Below are positions 1-6,910 of a DNA stretch of 17,481 bases, in pieces. The notes beneath the pieces are model-generated. The model worked only from the letters and a program-made list of their open reading frames with translations, did no database searches and was not told where the DNA came from. Both the position numbers and the translations under genes were made by a program. Source of the stretch: SCRD01 sp046705285 (GTDB taxonomy: Bacteria; Acidobacteriota; Terriglobia; UBA7540); NCBI GenBank assembly GCA_046705285.1, contig JBJKQK010000156.1, positions 1 through 17,481 on the forward strand. The letters run 5' to 3'. Within the stretch, counting starts at the first letter, position 1. Each line of letters opens with the position of its first letter.

Positions 1-786
1 ATCTTGCATGTCTTTGTGGTCCCGGGAACAATCGCACTCCTGATCGGGGTACACCTGGCCCTCGTCTGGCGGCAGTTGCATACGAATTATCCAGGACCGC
101 GACGCACCGATCGTTCGATCGTCGGAACCCGCCTTTGGCCAACGTACACTGCCAGGACGATCGGCTTTTTCTTCCTGGTTGCTGCGGTGATCGCGGCGCT
201 GGGCGCCTTAGTACAGATTGATCCTATTTGGATCTACGGGCCTTACAACCCCATTGCGATCATGCCGGGCGCCCAACCCGACTGGTACCTCGGATGGATA
301 GAGGGAGCAATGCGTCTCTTCCCGGGCGTCAACCTTAGCATCGGGGGATTGCTGATCCCCGAAGTCTTCTTCCCTGCGGTATTGTTTCCGGGGATCGTCT
401 TTGGGGTGCTCTATCTCTATCCATTTCTTGATAAGCTGATTTCGCGCGACGATCAACCTCACAATGTTTTGCGCCTCCCCTATCAACAGCCATTCAACAC
501 TGCGTTTGGGTGCGCGCTTCTTTCCTGCCTTATGGTACTTCTCTGCGCAGGCGGCGATGACGTCATCGCCGTAATGACAGGCGGTTCGGTGGTCCAAATC
601 CGAACTCTTTTGCGGATTCTCGTCTTCGTTGTTCCTGCGTTTACCTTTCTGGTGGCTTATGGACTCTGCAAGCGGCTGGAGCGGCGCCATTCCGCTTCGC
701 AGGAGGCACCGACGACTCCCGGCGAGGAGGTCTTGTCCGCCAAGGAAGCATCCGGCAGCGGGATTGAAGATCCGCCAAGGCTTTGA
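1..786 (+). CDS. qcrB: Cytochrome b (QcrB-type) of the bc menaquinol:cytochrome c reductase, 3' part
   Basis: The reading frame is open at the left edge, so this is the C-terminal ~262 residues of a larger protein; the TTG at 4 is an internal Leu, not a start. Seen: a transmembrane helix with two His (codons 7-9 and 52-54) spaced 15 residues apart, matching the second haem-ligand pair of cytochrome b; then the motif PDWY (277-288), the quinol-oxidation loop equivalent of PEWY; then three more hydrophobic helices and a charged C-terminal tail of about 35 residues. Known: b6-type and actinobacterial QcrB proteins have the 15-residue spacing, and PDWY is typical of actinobacterial-type QcrB. The haem helices and the subunit-IV-like part lie in one chain, unlike split cytochrome b6/subunit IV. 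It acts in the cytoplasmic membrane, passing electrons from menaquinol to cytochrome c. Family call is firm; the symbol is by analogy. Confidence 0.9.
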   Translation: MLHVFVVPGTIALLIGVHLALVWRQLHTNYPGPRRTDRSIVGTRLWPTYTARTIGFFFLVAAVIAALGALVQIDPIWIYGPYNPIAIMPGAQPDWYLGWIEGAMRLFPGVNLSIGGLLIPEVFFPAVLFPGIVFGVLYLYPFLDKLISRDDQPHNVLRLPYQQPFNTAFGCALLSCLMVLLCAGGDDVIAVMTGGSVVQIRTLLRILVFVVPAFTFLVAYGLCKRLERRHSASQEAPTTPGEEVLSAKEASGSGIEDPPRL

Positions 787-1099
787 CCGGGCCTGATCGA
801 CCGGGTTAGATATGGCGGTGAATTTTAACATTGATGTGCGGCCTGTGTTCAGGATGGCCGGCTGGCATCCGGATCGGATGATGGATCACCATTCGGGCCG
901 AAACGGCTGCGGTGCACTGCCTCCGGCCTTCGGGCATGGAAGATTTAAGAATCAGTGAGATATCGGCGGGCAATCTGAAGTTCCGCTCCAGTGCTTAGGT
1001 GTATCAACTGTACGAACCGTGATGACACTTTCCCCCTGATATTTAGGTCCGCACAGGACCGAATATGCCCCGCTGACGTAGCCAACTGGATACGACGAA
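787..1099. other. Intergenic region between qcrB and the ctaG fusion gene
   Basis: No convincing gene in these 313 bases. A 48-codon ATG frame (812-958, +) resembles nothing I recognise, has no clear ribosome binding site and ends 141 bases before ctaG. The only notable structure is the imperfect palindrome at 1039-1066. The gap suggests that ctaG has its own promoter rather than simple co-transcription, but I see no convincing -35/-10 pair. Confidence 0.5.
1039..1066. promoter_or_regulatory. Imperfect palindrome / hairpin upstream of the ctaG fusion gene
   Basis: Inner arms GGTCC (1046-1050) and GGACC (1056-1060) flank a five-base loop. Outer arms ATATT (1039-1043) and AATAT (1062-1066) are also complementary, separated from the inner arms by a small asymmetric bulge (TA against G). 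It ends 33 bases before the ATG at 1100. It could be an operator for a dimeric regulator or a leader hairpin; no regulator binding consensus is recognised. Confidence 0.35.
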
Positions 1100-3430
1100 A
1101 TGGTGCAATCCCTCCCTGAAGCCATAGCGGAGTCGTGGACCATACCCCTCTGGCCCACTCTCGGCGTGCTGATTGCCGGCATCCTGTATCTGCGGGGATG
1201 GCGTGTGGCACGCGCTACCCGGCCACGGGAACTGTCTCTATGGCGTGCCCTCTGCTTTTTCGCCGGACTGCTCACCCTCTGGCTCGCGCTCGCTTCCCCA
1301 CTCGATGCGCTCGATGAATTCCTGTTGGTGACACACACGCTGCAGCACCTGATGCTCATGTCCATAGCCCCGCCGCTTCTACTGCTTGGCAACCCCGTTG
1401 TGCCGTTGTTGCGAGGCTTGCCACGCAGTTTTGTGAGCGACGAACTTGCGCCCTGGATGAACTCACGCGTTATTCGTTGGCCGCAGGATGTTTTCACCAA
1501 TCCCGTCTTCGGATGGACATCCATGGTCCTGGCGATGGTGGTGTGGCACGTGCCCGCCGCTTATGAACTGGCGTTGCGCTCCAACTTCTGGCACCAGGTG
1601 GAACACGGCTGTTACTTTTTCACTTCCCTGGCGTTCTGGTGGTATGTCATCCGTCCCTGGCCCAACCAGATCCGGTCCTCGCGCTGGGCGGCCATCCTGT
1701 ACCTGGCCTCAGCCAACTTCGTTCTCTTTTTTATTGGCTTTATCATTGTTATGGACAACCGGATCATCTATCCCACCTACGCGCATGTCCCTCGCCTCTT
1801 CGGAATCAGCGCAATGGCCGATCAGAAGCTGGCCGGCAGCCTGATGCTATATATCGGTCTGCTAGTCTCTATTGGCGCCCTGTTTGTGCTCCTGATGCAA
1901 GTGGTGTCGGAACCTTCCGAGTCCACGGAGCCCGTTGTGCCGGAGAAAGCAATCTCCCCGGCGGCGGCCATTAGTGCACCGGCCTCTTTCGATTTGCTCC
2001 GTGCTCCGGTTGCCGGGCCAGTCCTGCGGTCGCGTTACGGACGGCGCGCCCTCCAGGTTTTCAGCATCGCTGCGATTTCGGCGGTTATCTTCGACGGCCT
2101 GTTTGGCGTGCAGGTTAGCGCGTTGAATCTCGCCGGATCCCTGGTCTGGAACGTCATTCGGACGATCTACCTCATTCTGCTGCTGTTCGTCGCAAACATC
2201 TTCTGCCTGGCGTGTCCGTTTACCCTGCCGCGCGAACTGGCGCGTCGCCTGAAATTCCCCCAGTTGCGCTGGCCGGAATGGTTATCGTCCAAATGGCTGG
2301 CGGCAGGGCTGATGCTGCTGTTCTTCTGGGCTTACGAACAGTTCTCACTCTGGAACTCTCCGTTTGACACCGCCCTGATTCTCATTGCCTACGTTGCTGC
2401 TGCAAGCACCATCAACATGGTGTTTCGCGGCGCCAGCTTTTGCAAGTACGTCTGCCCCATCGGCCAGTTCAACTTCATCGCATCGCTGTTCGCCCCGCTT
2501 GAATTGGGTGTTCGCAGCCAGCAGACGTGCTCCACTTGCTCCACCCACGATTGCATTCGCGGCAACAGCACACACCGCGGCTGCGAGCTTAAACTCTATT
2601 TGCCGAACAAAGTCGGCAATCACGATTGCACCCTCTGCCTCGACTGCGTCAAGGCCTGTCCAAAGGACAACGTCTCCATCACAGCTCAGTCGCCATTTCG
2701 CGACCTCACGCGAGACCCGGTTCGTTCTTCTCTTGGCCGGATCTCTGCCCGTCCCGATTTCGCCTTGCTCATTCTGGTTGTCGTCTTCTCTTCCGTCCCC
2801 AACGCCGCAGTCATGATTGCACCTGTCGTCAGCATCCTCGACGGCTTTCGGCAGCGGCATCCGTGGGCCGGGAATTCGCTGGTGTCGCTGCTGGCCACCG
2901 TACTGCTCTCCGCTATTCTATTGCTGCTCTACATTGGAGTAGCGAGGCTGCTGCAATCGTTTGCCAGGGGCCAGACCCTCCGTACTGTCTTCTGCCGGTT
3001 TTCGGTCGCGCTGCTTCCGCTTGGCCTTTCCATCTGGCTGGGCCACCTGGCATTCCACCTGGCCACCACGTGGCCATCCCTCCCGGTGCTTTTTGAACAC
3101 GTTTCCGCTGAGCTTTTGCCGGGATATCATGAGGCTGTGCAGCACGCCGCGCTCATGCCACACAAAATGATGGCGGCATTGTCATCTTCGATGGTCTCCC
3201 CGCTGCTCGGCACGAACGGCATGGACCTCTTCGACGTTCAGCTCTGGATCGCAAATTTGGGTCTGTTTGTTTCCTGGTACGCAGGATACGAGGTGATCCG
3301 TCAGATGGCGAATTCGGCTCGCCGCATCTGGTCCATGACAGTCATATGGGCCGTCAGCAGCACCGCGCTCTATGCCGCCGCCGTCTGGGTCTTCACCCAG
3401 CCCATGTACATGCGAGGAGTTGGAATGTGA
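1100..3430 (+). CDS. ctaG: CtaG cytochrome oxidase assembly domain fused to a CcoG/NapH-like 4Fe-4S polyferredoxin
   Basis: 776 residues, two modules. Residues ~10-268 match the caa3-type CtaG family: about seven membrane helices, the WLALASPLD segment (61-69), a helix with H79 and H83, H150, and the HQVEH pair (H165/H169). CtaG is needed to build the copper centres of cytochrome c oxidase. After a Pro/Ala-rich linker (~270-300), residues ~310-580 look like the CcoG/NapH/NosR membrane polyferredoxins: C369/C372 followed by Pro, C448/C452 followed by Pro, C477/C480/C485, C495, and a classic CxxCxxCxxxCP at C510/C513/C516/C520, enough for two [4Fe-4S] clusters. The last ~200 residues add several helices and a His-rich stretch (H649, H653, H667, H677, H682, H688). 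CcoG is a cupric reductase in cbb3 assembly, so I infer that this protein may reduce Cu(II) and hand Cu(I) to the CtaG half. The ATG at 1100 places the first helix as in CtaG proteins. The next gene overlaps by one base. Confidence 0.88.
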   Translation: MVQSLPEAIAESWTIPLWPTLGVLIAGILYLRGWRVARATRPRELSLWRALCFFAGLLTLWLALASPLDALDEFLLVTHTLQHLMLMSIAPPLLLLGNPVVPLLRGLPRSFVSDELAPWMNSRVIRWPQDVFTNPVFGWTSMVLAMVVWHVPAAYELALRSNFWHQVEHGCYFFTSLAFWWYVIRPWPNQIRSSRWAAILYLASANFVLFFIGFIIVMDNRIIYPTYAHVPRLFGISAMADQKLAGSLMLYIGLLVSIGALFVLLMQVVSEPSESTEPVVPEKAISPAAAISAPASFDLLRAPVAGPVLRSRYGRRALQVFSIAAISAVIFDGLFGVQVSALNLAGSLVWNVIRTIYLILLLFVANIFCLACPFTLPRELARRLKFPQLRWPEWLSSKWLAAGLMLLFFWAYEQFSLWNSPFDTALILIAYVAAASTINMVFRGASFCKYVCPIGQFNFIASLFAPLELGVRSQQTCSTCSTHDCIRGNSTHRGCELKLYLPNKVGNHDCTLCLDCVKACPKDNVSITAQSPFRDLTRDPVRSSLGRISARPDFALLILVVVFSSVPNAAVMIAPVVSILDGFRQRHPWAGNSLVSLLATVLLSAILLLLYIGVARLLQSFARGQTLRTVFCRFSVALLPLGLSIWLGHLAFHLATTWPSLPVLFEHVSAELLPGYHEAVQHAALMPHKMMAALSSSMVSPLLGTNGMDLFDVQLWIANLGLFVSWYAGYEVIRQMANSARRIWSMTVIWAVSSTALYAAAVWVFTQPMYMRGVGM

Positions 3431-4029
3431 TGAGAAGAGAATTCAGCCTCCAATCGATTTTGGGCGCGCTCCTGGTCATCCTCGTTGTTTTCGGGTACGT
3501 CAACCTTGCCTTTGCCTGCGGAGGCCGTCTTCGCTTCCGTCAGGCCGCCGGACCCTTTATCGTCACGTTCTTCAGTACTCCGGACACACTCAGCACGGGC
3601 CGTGCTGATTTCAGTGTTGCAGTGCAACGCGCGGGCAGGCCGGGCATGGTCGAAGACGCGCACGTCGAGTTCATTCTCACTCGCGCCGGTGGTCACGGCA
3701 GGCGCCTCGTGCTCCACGCCACGCACGCGCAGGCCATCATCAAATGGATGCAGGCAGCGAATTTTTTGTTTCCCGCGCGCGGACTCTGGCATGTCACCAT
3801 CGTGGTTCGACGCGGACAGGAAGTGGGACAGTGTTCCGGCGAAGTACGGGTCAGGGAGGCGGCAACGCGGCATCTGGCGTTGGATATTCTTCCCCTGCCC
3901 CTGGTAGCCATCTTGTTTGTGCTGCACGAGAGCCGGAAAAGAAAATACAACCGCGAGCGTCGCAACCGCTTGTTGTCAGCCGCTTCCCAGACCCCTTCCC
4001 AGTTGATTCATCTCCAGGGAAGGAAGTAA
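3430..4029 (+). CDS. Membrane-anchored periplasmic protein with a YtkA/FixH-like domain
   Basis: 199 residues. I chose the ATG at 3430, which overlaps the TGA of the ctaG fusion (TGATG) and has GAGGAG at 3414-3419 as ribosome binding site; the longer open frame upstream lies inside ctaG. Seen: a hydrophobic N-terminal segment after MRRE (residues ~12-30) acting as signal peptide or anchor, a Cys at ~31, then a beta-rich stretch beginning GPFIVTFFSTPDTLSTGRAD that resembles the YtkA-like/FixH fold, and a C-terminal helix (~residues 150-165) followed by a very basic tail (RKRKYNRERRNR). The domain would sit in the periplasm with the basic tail in the cytoplasm. FixH accompanies the polyferredoxin CcoG/FixG in cbb3 assembly clusters; the same pairing here suggests a helper in copper delivery or oxidase assembly. 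Domain assignment is by pattern only. Confidence 0.75.
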   Translation: MRREFSLQSILGALLVILVVFGYVNLAFACGGRLRFRQAAGPFIVTFFSTPDTLSTGRADFSVAVQRAGRPGMVEDAHVEFILTRAGGHGRRLVLHATHAQAIIKWMQAANFLFPARGLWHVTIVVRRGQEVGQCSGEVRVREAATRHLALDILPLPLVAILFVLHESRKRKYNRERRNRLLSAASQTPSQLIHLQGRK

Positions 4030-4134
4030 ATATTGTACGGCGCGGGGCAACAGCGATTGCTCGGTTGCGTGACGAAGGACACTTGAAGGAAATACCGCTG
4101 TCAGCCATTCGGAAGGGACCAGCGTGCTCATTGA

Positions 4135-4160
4135 TCGGCGACCTGCCGCTTCGTCGCCGA
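4135..4160 (+). terminator. GC-rich hairpin downstream of the oxidase-assembly genes
   Basis: Perfect 8-bp stem TCGGCGAC / GTCGCCGA (4135-4142 and 4153-4160) with a 10-base loop, 106 bases after the YtkA/FixH-like stop codon. There is no T-run directly after the stem, so it is at best an imperfect intrinsic terminator or an mRNA-stabilising 3' structure. Confidence 0.35.
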
Positions 4161-4201
4161 ATGTGACTTATCACAAATCTTCTCCACACACATTGCCGCG
4201 C

Positions 4202-4232
4202 TTGGCGGCGCGCCAACAGGAGATTCCCCTGT
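4202..4232. repeat. Two adjacent small inverted repeats
   Basis: TTGGCG / CGCCAA (4202-4207, 4211-4216) with a 3-base loop is followed directly by ACAGG / CCTGT (4216-4220, 4228-4232) with a 7-base loop; the two share one base. Together with the hairpin at 4135-4160 they make a structured cluster. Function not recognised. Confidence 0.3.
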
Positions 4233-4546
4233 GTCTTTCGCCGGGCGCCACGCGGTGAGGCTTAGGCGACAACCGGTCAGCAAAAGCGTGCGGTTGGCAA
4301 CTATGGGCGGTGGGGCCGGAGTGCTGTTCCCACGCCGGGCACATCTGAGAGACGCTGCGCCTGCCCCCAGCCGGCCACCGGGTAAAGGCATTGTCGAGTA
4401 AGGTATGGTCGATGCGGCGTCGGTGCAGTCAGGGGGCGAGCCAGGGATGGTCGTTCAAGTCAAACTGCAGCCGGACCGGGCGCCAGGTCGGAACCCGGAC
4501 TATGCCGGATCGAGCACGCAATCCCAACAGACTTATCCAAGCACAA

Positions 4547-5533
4547 TTAGTTATCATGCATCGGGGTCATCGTGTAGAAATCAAACCTGGTTTTCCAACG
4601 CGTCGCTTCACCGGGATGAATATCCAGATGAACGTACGTTTCCGGACAGGCCACCGTGCGAATGGACCAGAACACCACCTTCGTCAAGGGACGAGTGCCA
4701 GATATCCGAACTCCAGCACCTGATTTCCGATTCTCGACTCGAATGTTAAATTTACGCAGTCCCCTGCCAAAACCATCTAACTCAGTAAAGACAGACTCCC
4801 TTCTCTGAAGCTCTCGCGTAAAGGTGATTGTCTTTCCATGGATTTCAGCACCATTCTGCAACTTGCTTGTAGGCTTGGGTACAAACGAAAACCGAATGGC
4901 AATATCCGGCCCAACGACTTCGTGGTCAATGACGAAGAAATTGTGACTGTACTCATCCGTTTCGATCGTCTTCTGCCCGGTGTTCTTTAACGAGTGATCT
5001 ATGACGAGTTCAGGCTTCCCTTTCTTCAATCGGAGAGTCTTCTCGTAAACGTACGCATAGCCATCTTCGGAGTTTAGTTTTTGAGTGAATCTGATCCAGT
5101 TCTTTCCCTTCCGGATAATCCATTGTCCGGGTTGGACGATGTCATAGGTCTTAAAGCGCTGATAGGCCGTCTCATTAGGCTTGCGCAGGATCCCAACACC
5201 AACCCGGACAAACGTCCCACCCGGATTCGCCTGGTCGTATCCCAAACTCGTGAGGAACTCTTCAGCCGGGCCCGTAACCGCGTCATTGATCTTTGGACTA
5301 TTCGGATGGTGCCACTGCCCGACATAATTGTGCCCAGCGTATTGCAAACTGGAGATGATGCCCGACCAGTCGAATCGGGTGCCTTGATATGAGCCGTGCT
5401 CGGCATTGGGCAACATGACGACGGCATGGATGAGTTTATTGGAAATCTCTGTCTTCGGATAATTCTGTGCGATCAGGCATTGACCAAACAGGCACATTAA
5501 CAGGACACTGCTCAATATCGTCGATTTTTTCAT
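4547..5533 (-). CDS. Secreted galactose-mutarotase-like protein (aldose 1-epimerase fold)
   Basis: 328 residues. The start ATG is preceded by AAAGGTGA (about 5537-5544 on the complement), and the protein opens with a clean signal peptide (MKKS, hydrophobic core, cleavage probably after residue 22, IA|Q), so it is exported. Seen: GSYQGTRFDWSG (47-58), typical of mutarotase-superfamily beta-sandwiches, an internal ETDEYSHNFFVID block (191-203) carrying H197, and a PGE near the end (~307) within an aromatic strand region. The length fits that fold. It is the last gene of a - strand run behind the DUF362 gene (110-bp gap). Base composition looks lower in GC than neighbours: 29/60 in line 4861 and 26/60 in line 4741, against 37/60 in line 2041 of the ctaG gene. 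Substrate unknown; fold assignment is by pattern, and enzymatic activity is not shown. Confidence 0.72.
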   Translation of the reverse strand: MKKSTILSSVLLMCLFGQCLIAQNYPKTEISNKLIHAVVMLPNAEHGSYQGTRFDWSGIISSLQYAGHNYVGQWHHPNSPKINDAVTGPAEEFLTSLGYDQANPGGTFVRVGVGILRKPNETAYQRFKTYDIVQPGQWIIRKGKNWIRFTQKLNSEDGYAYVYEKTLRLKKGKPELVIDHSLKNTGQKTIETDEYSHNFFVIDHEVVGPDIAIRFSFVPKPTSKLQNGAEIHGKTITFTRELQRRESVFTELDGFGRGLRKFNIRVENRKSGAGVRISGTRPLTKVVFWSIRTVACPETYVHLDIHPGEATRWKTRFDFYTMTPMHDN

Positions 5534-5643
5534 AGGTCACCTTTGTCTGGGATTGCGGGAGATGGAGACTTGCGGCGCCAGACTTAAGGGTGCTGATGCT
5601 TCAAAAAGAAACGGGCTCAACTTGCTTGATCACCGTCGACACG

Positions 5644-6861
5644 TCACCCCCAGTAGGTCGGGACACTGCTCCGAACCTTCTCTTGTGCGACATTTCGCCT
5701 GTAATGGGCCGCGTAGTCATAGACAACGTCTTTGATGCGCTTGCCGACAACTTCAATTCGGTCCAGGCGAGGCGTTCCCAGGCCAACCTTCTCGGCCAGC
5801 CGCAGTGTGCTGTCGCACATCGTGAACGGAGGTGTCCCCCGGTCCGCCATGGGATCAAAGCCCATAACTGCCACGCAAACGGCATCAGTACAGACTGGGT
5901 TGGTACCGGCAATAAGCACCCCGGGACTCACGGGCGCGGCCCAGGAAACCCACGGGCCCTCGCCACCCGCGATGGACCTGATTCCCTCCACGATCTGGAG
6001 GTCAATTGGTCGAGCTGACACCAGATCGACGACTGCCCGCGGCACACGATAGCCGCCTTGCCGTGGGGAGTTGGGAAACCTTTCCGGAGGAGCAATCTTG
6101 GAGGGCTGGCGGTAGCCGGTGTGCACCATCTGGCGTCCTCCCTTGGGATTCTCGTTCGGCTCATCGATTCCAGCACCAGTTCCGTAGATCGAAGCCGGAG
6201 TCATGCCAAAGCAGTTCTTCATGGAAAGGGTAACGCCTGCTGTCACATGTTGCTTCAGTTTGGCAATGCTTACGAATACATCGCAATCATGGTACGAGTG
6301 ATTCAGCATATAGGCCGGGAACAAATAACCCCCGAACGGCACGTTGAAGCGCCAATATTTCTTCCCCATGCCCAGGAAATCGGTATTCTCAAATTGAACA
6401 TTTGAGGCAGCGCTCTGTATCTCCTCCGGGTCCCAGTTGGCCTGATACATCGTCTCTTGAAGCGGGTATCCCGATGACCACGCACTTTCAACCACGCGGA
6501 TCCGTCTGGCTCCAGCCCTGCCCATCAGGTACACAGCAGCAGCAATCACATGCGGGTTGGTGTAGTGGGTGTCCCCCAGTGGCAAGTATCCCACACGGTA
6601 AGTCGGAGAACCGGTAAGATTGATTTTGACCGCAACTGTCTTCCCATTCACAAGTCTTTTCAGACCACCGAGCTGATCGAACATTTTGTCGAGCGCGGCA
6701 ACCAATTCGGCGCGGTTATAGGTCTTGCAAGTACCAATCGCCACAGGAGCCGCTGGAGCGGTCGCGCCCGATAAAGGCGACCCTGCCCAGTAGGCCCCGG
6801 CGGCCACTGCAGCCGTTCCCATTTTCTTTAGCAGTTCCCTGCGACTGAAATTTCGCTCCAT
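5644..6861 (-). CDS. Tat-exported DUF362 protein
   Basis: 405 residues. The start is fixed by a strong ribosome binding site, AGGAGGA (complement of 6869-6875), 7 bases before the ATG. The N-terminus carries a twin-arginine signal (SRRELLKK, residues 6-13, followed by an Ala-rich core), implying export in folded form, often with a cofactor. DUF362 features: VNGKTVAVKINLTGS (71-85), TNPHVIAAAV (101-110), and the family core SIAKLKQHVTAGV (198-210) with SMKNCFGM (213-220). Later it has NPVCTDAVCVAVMGFDP. No CxxCxxCxxxCP ferredoxin motif is present, unlike some DUF362 proteins. Function of the family is not established. It lies 49 bases downstream of the glycoside-hydrolase-like gene and 110 bases upstream of the mutarotase-like gene on the same strand, probably one transcription unit. 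Confidence 0.85.
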   Translation of the reverse strand: MERNFSRRELLKKMGTAAVAAGAYWAGSPLSGATAPAAPVAIGTCKTYNRAELVAALDKMFDQLGGLKRLVNGKTVAVKINLTGSPTYRVGYLPLGDTHYTNPHVIAAAVYLMGRAGARRIRVVESAWSSGYPLQETMYQANWDPEEIQSAASNVQFENTDFLGMGKKYWRFNVPFGGYLFPAYMLNHSYHDCDVFVSIAKLKQHVTAGVTLSMKNCFGMTPASIYGTGAGIDEPNENPKGGRQMVHTGYRQPSKIAPPERFPNSPRQGGYRVPRAVVDLVSARPIDLQIVEGIRSIAGGEGPWVSWAAPVSPGVLIAGTNPVCTDAVCVAVMGFDPMADRGTPPFTMCDSTLRLAEKVGLGTPRLDRIEVVGKRIKDVVYDYAAHYRRNVAQEKVRSSVPTYWG

Positions 6862-6910
6862 GGCACTATCCTCCTGCTTAAGCTACTTACCTATAGCTCA
6901 CACTTCCAGA

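Larger units (their letters stand above)
4030..4546. other. 517-bp convergent intergenic region with several hairpins, no clear gene
   Basis: It lies between the + strand oxidase-assembly genes and the - strand mutarotase-like gene. Short frames on both strands (for example 4128-4391 minus, 4391-4723 plus) lack recognisable motifs and overlap each other. Three hairpins occur within about 100 bases (4135-4160, 4202-4216, 4216-4232). The region may hold terminators for both units; a small structured RNA cannot be excluded. Confidence 0.4.

Noticed and set aside
208..831. 207-codon minus-strand frame opposite qcrB
   Set aside because: Antisense to conserved cytochrome b motifs; low-complexity charged composition and no family resemblance.
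812..958. 48-codon frame between qcrB and ctaG
   Set aside because: No clear Shine-Dalgarno, no recognisable motif, His/Met/Arg-rich by chance.
4391..4749. Two overlapping plus-strand frames (110 and 114 codons)
   Set aside because: They overlap each other in different frames and run antisense into the end of the mutarotase-like gene; no motifs.
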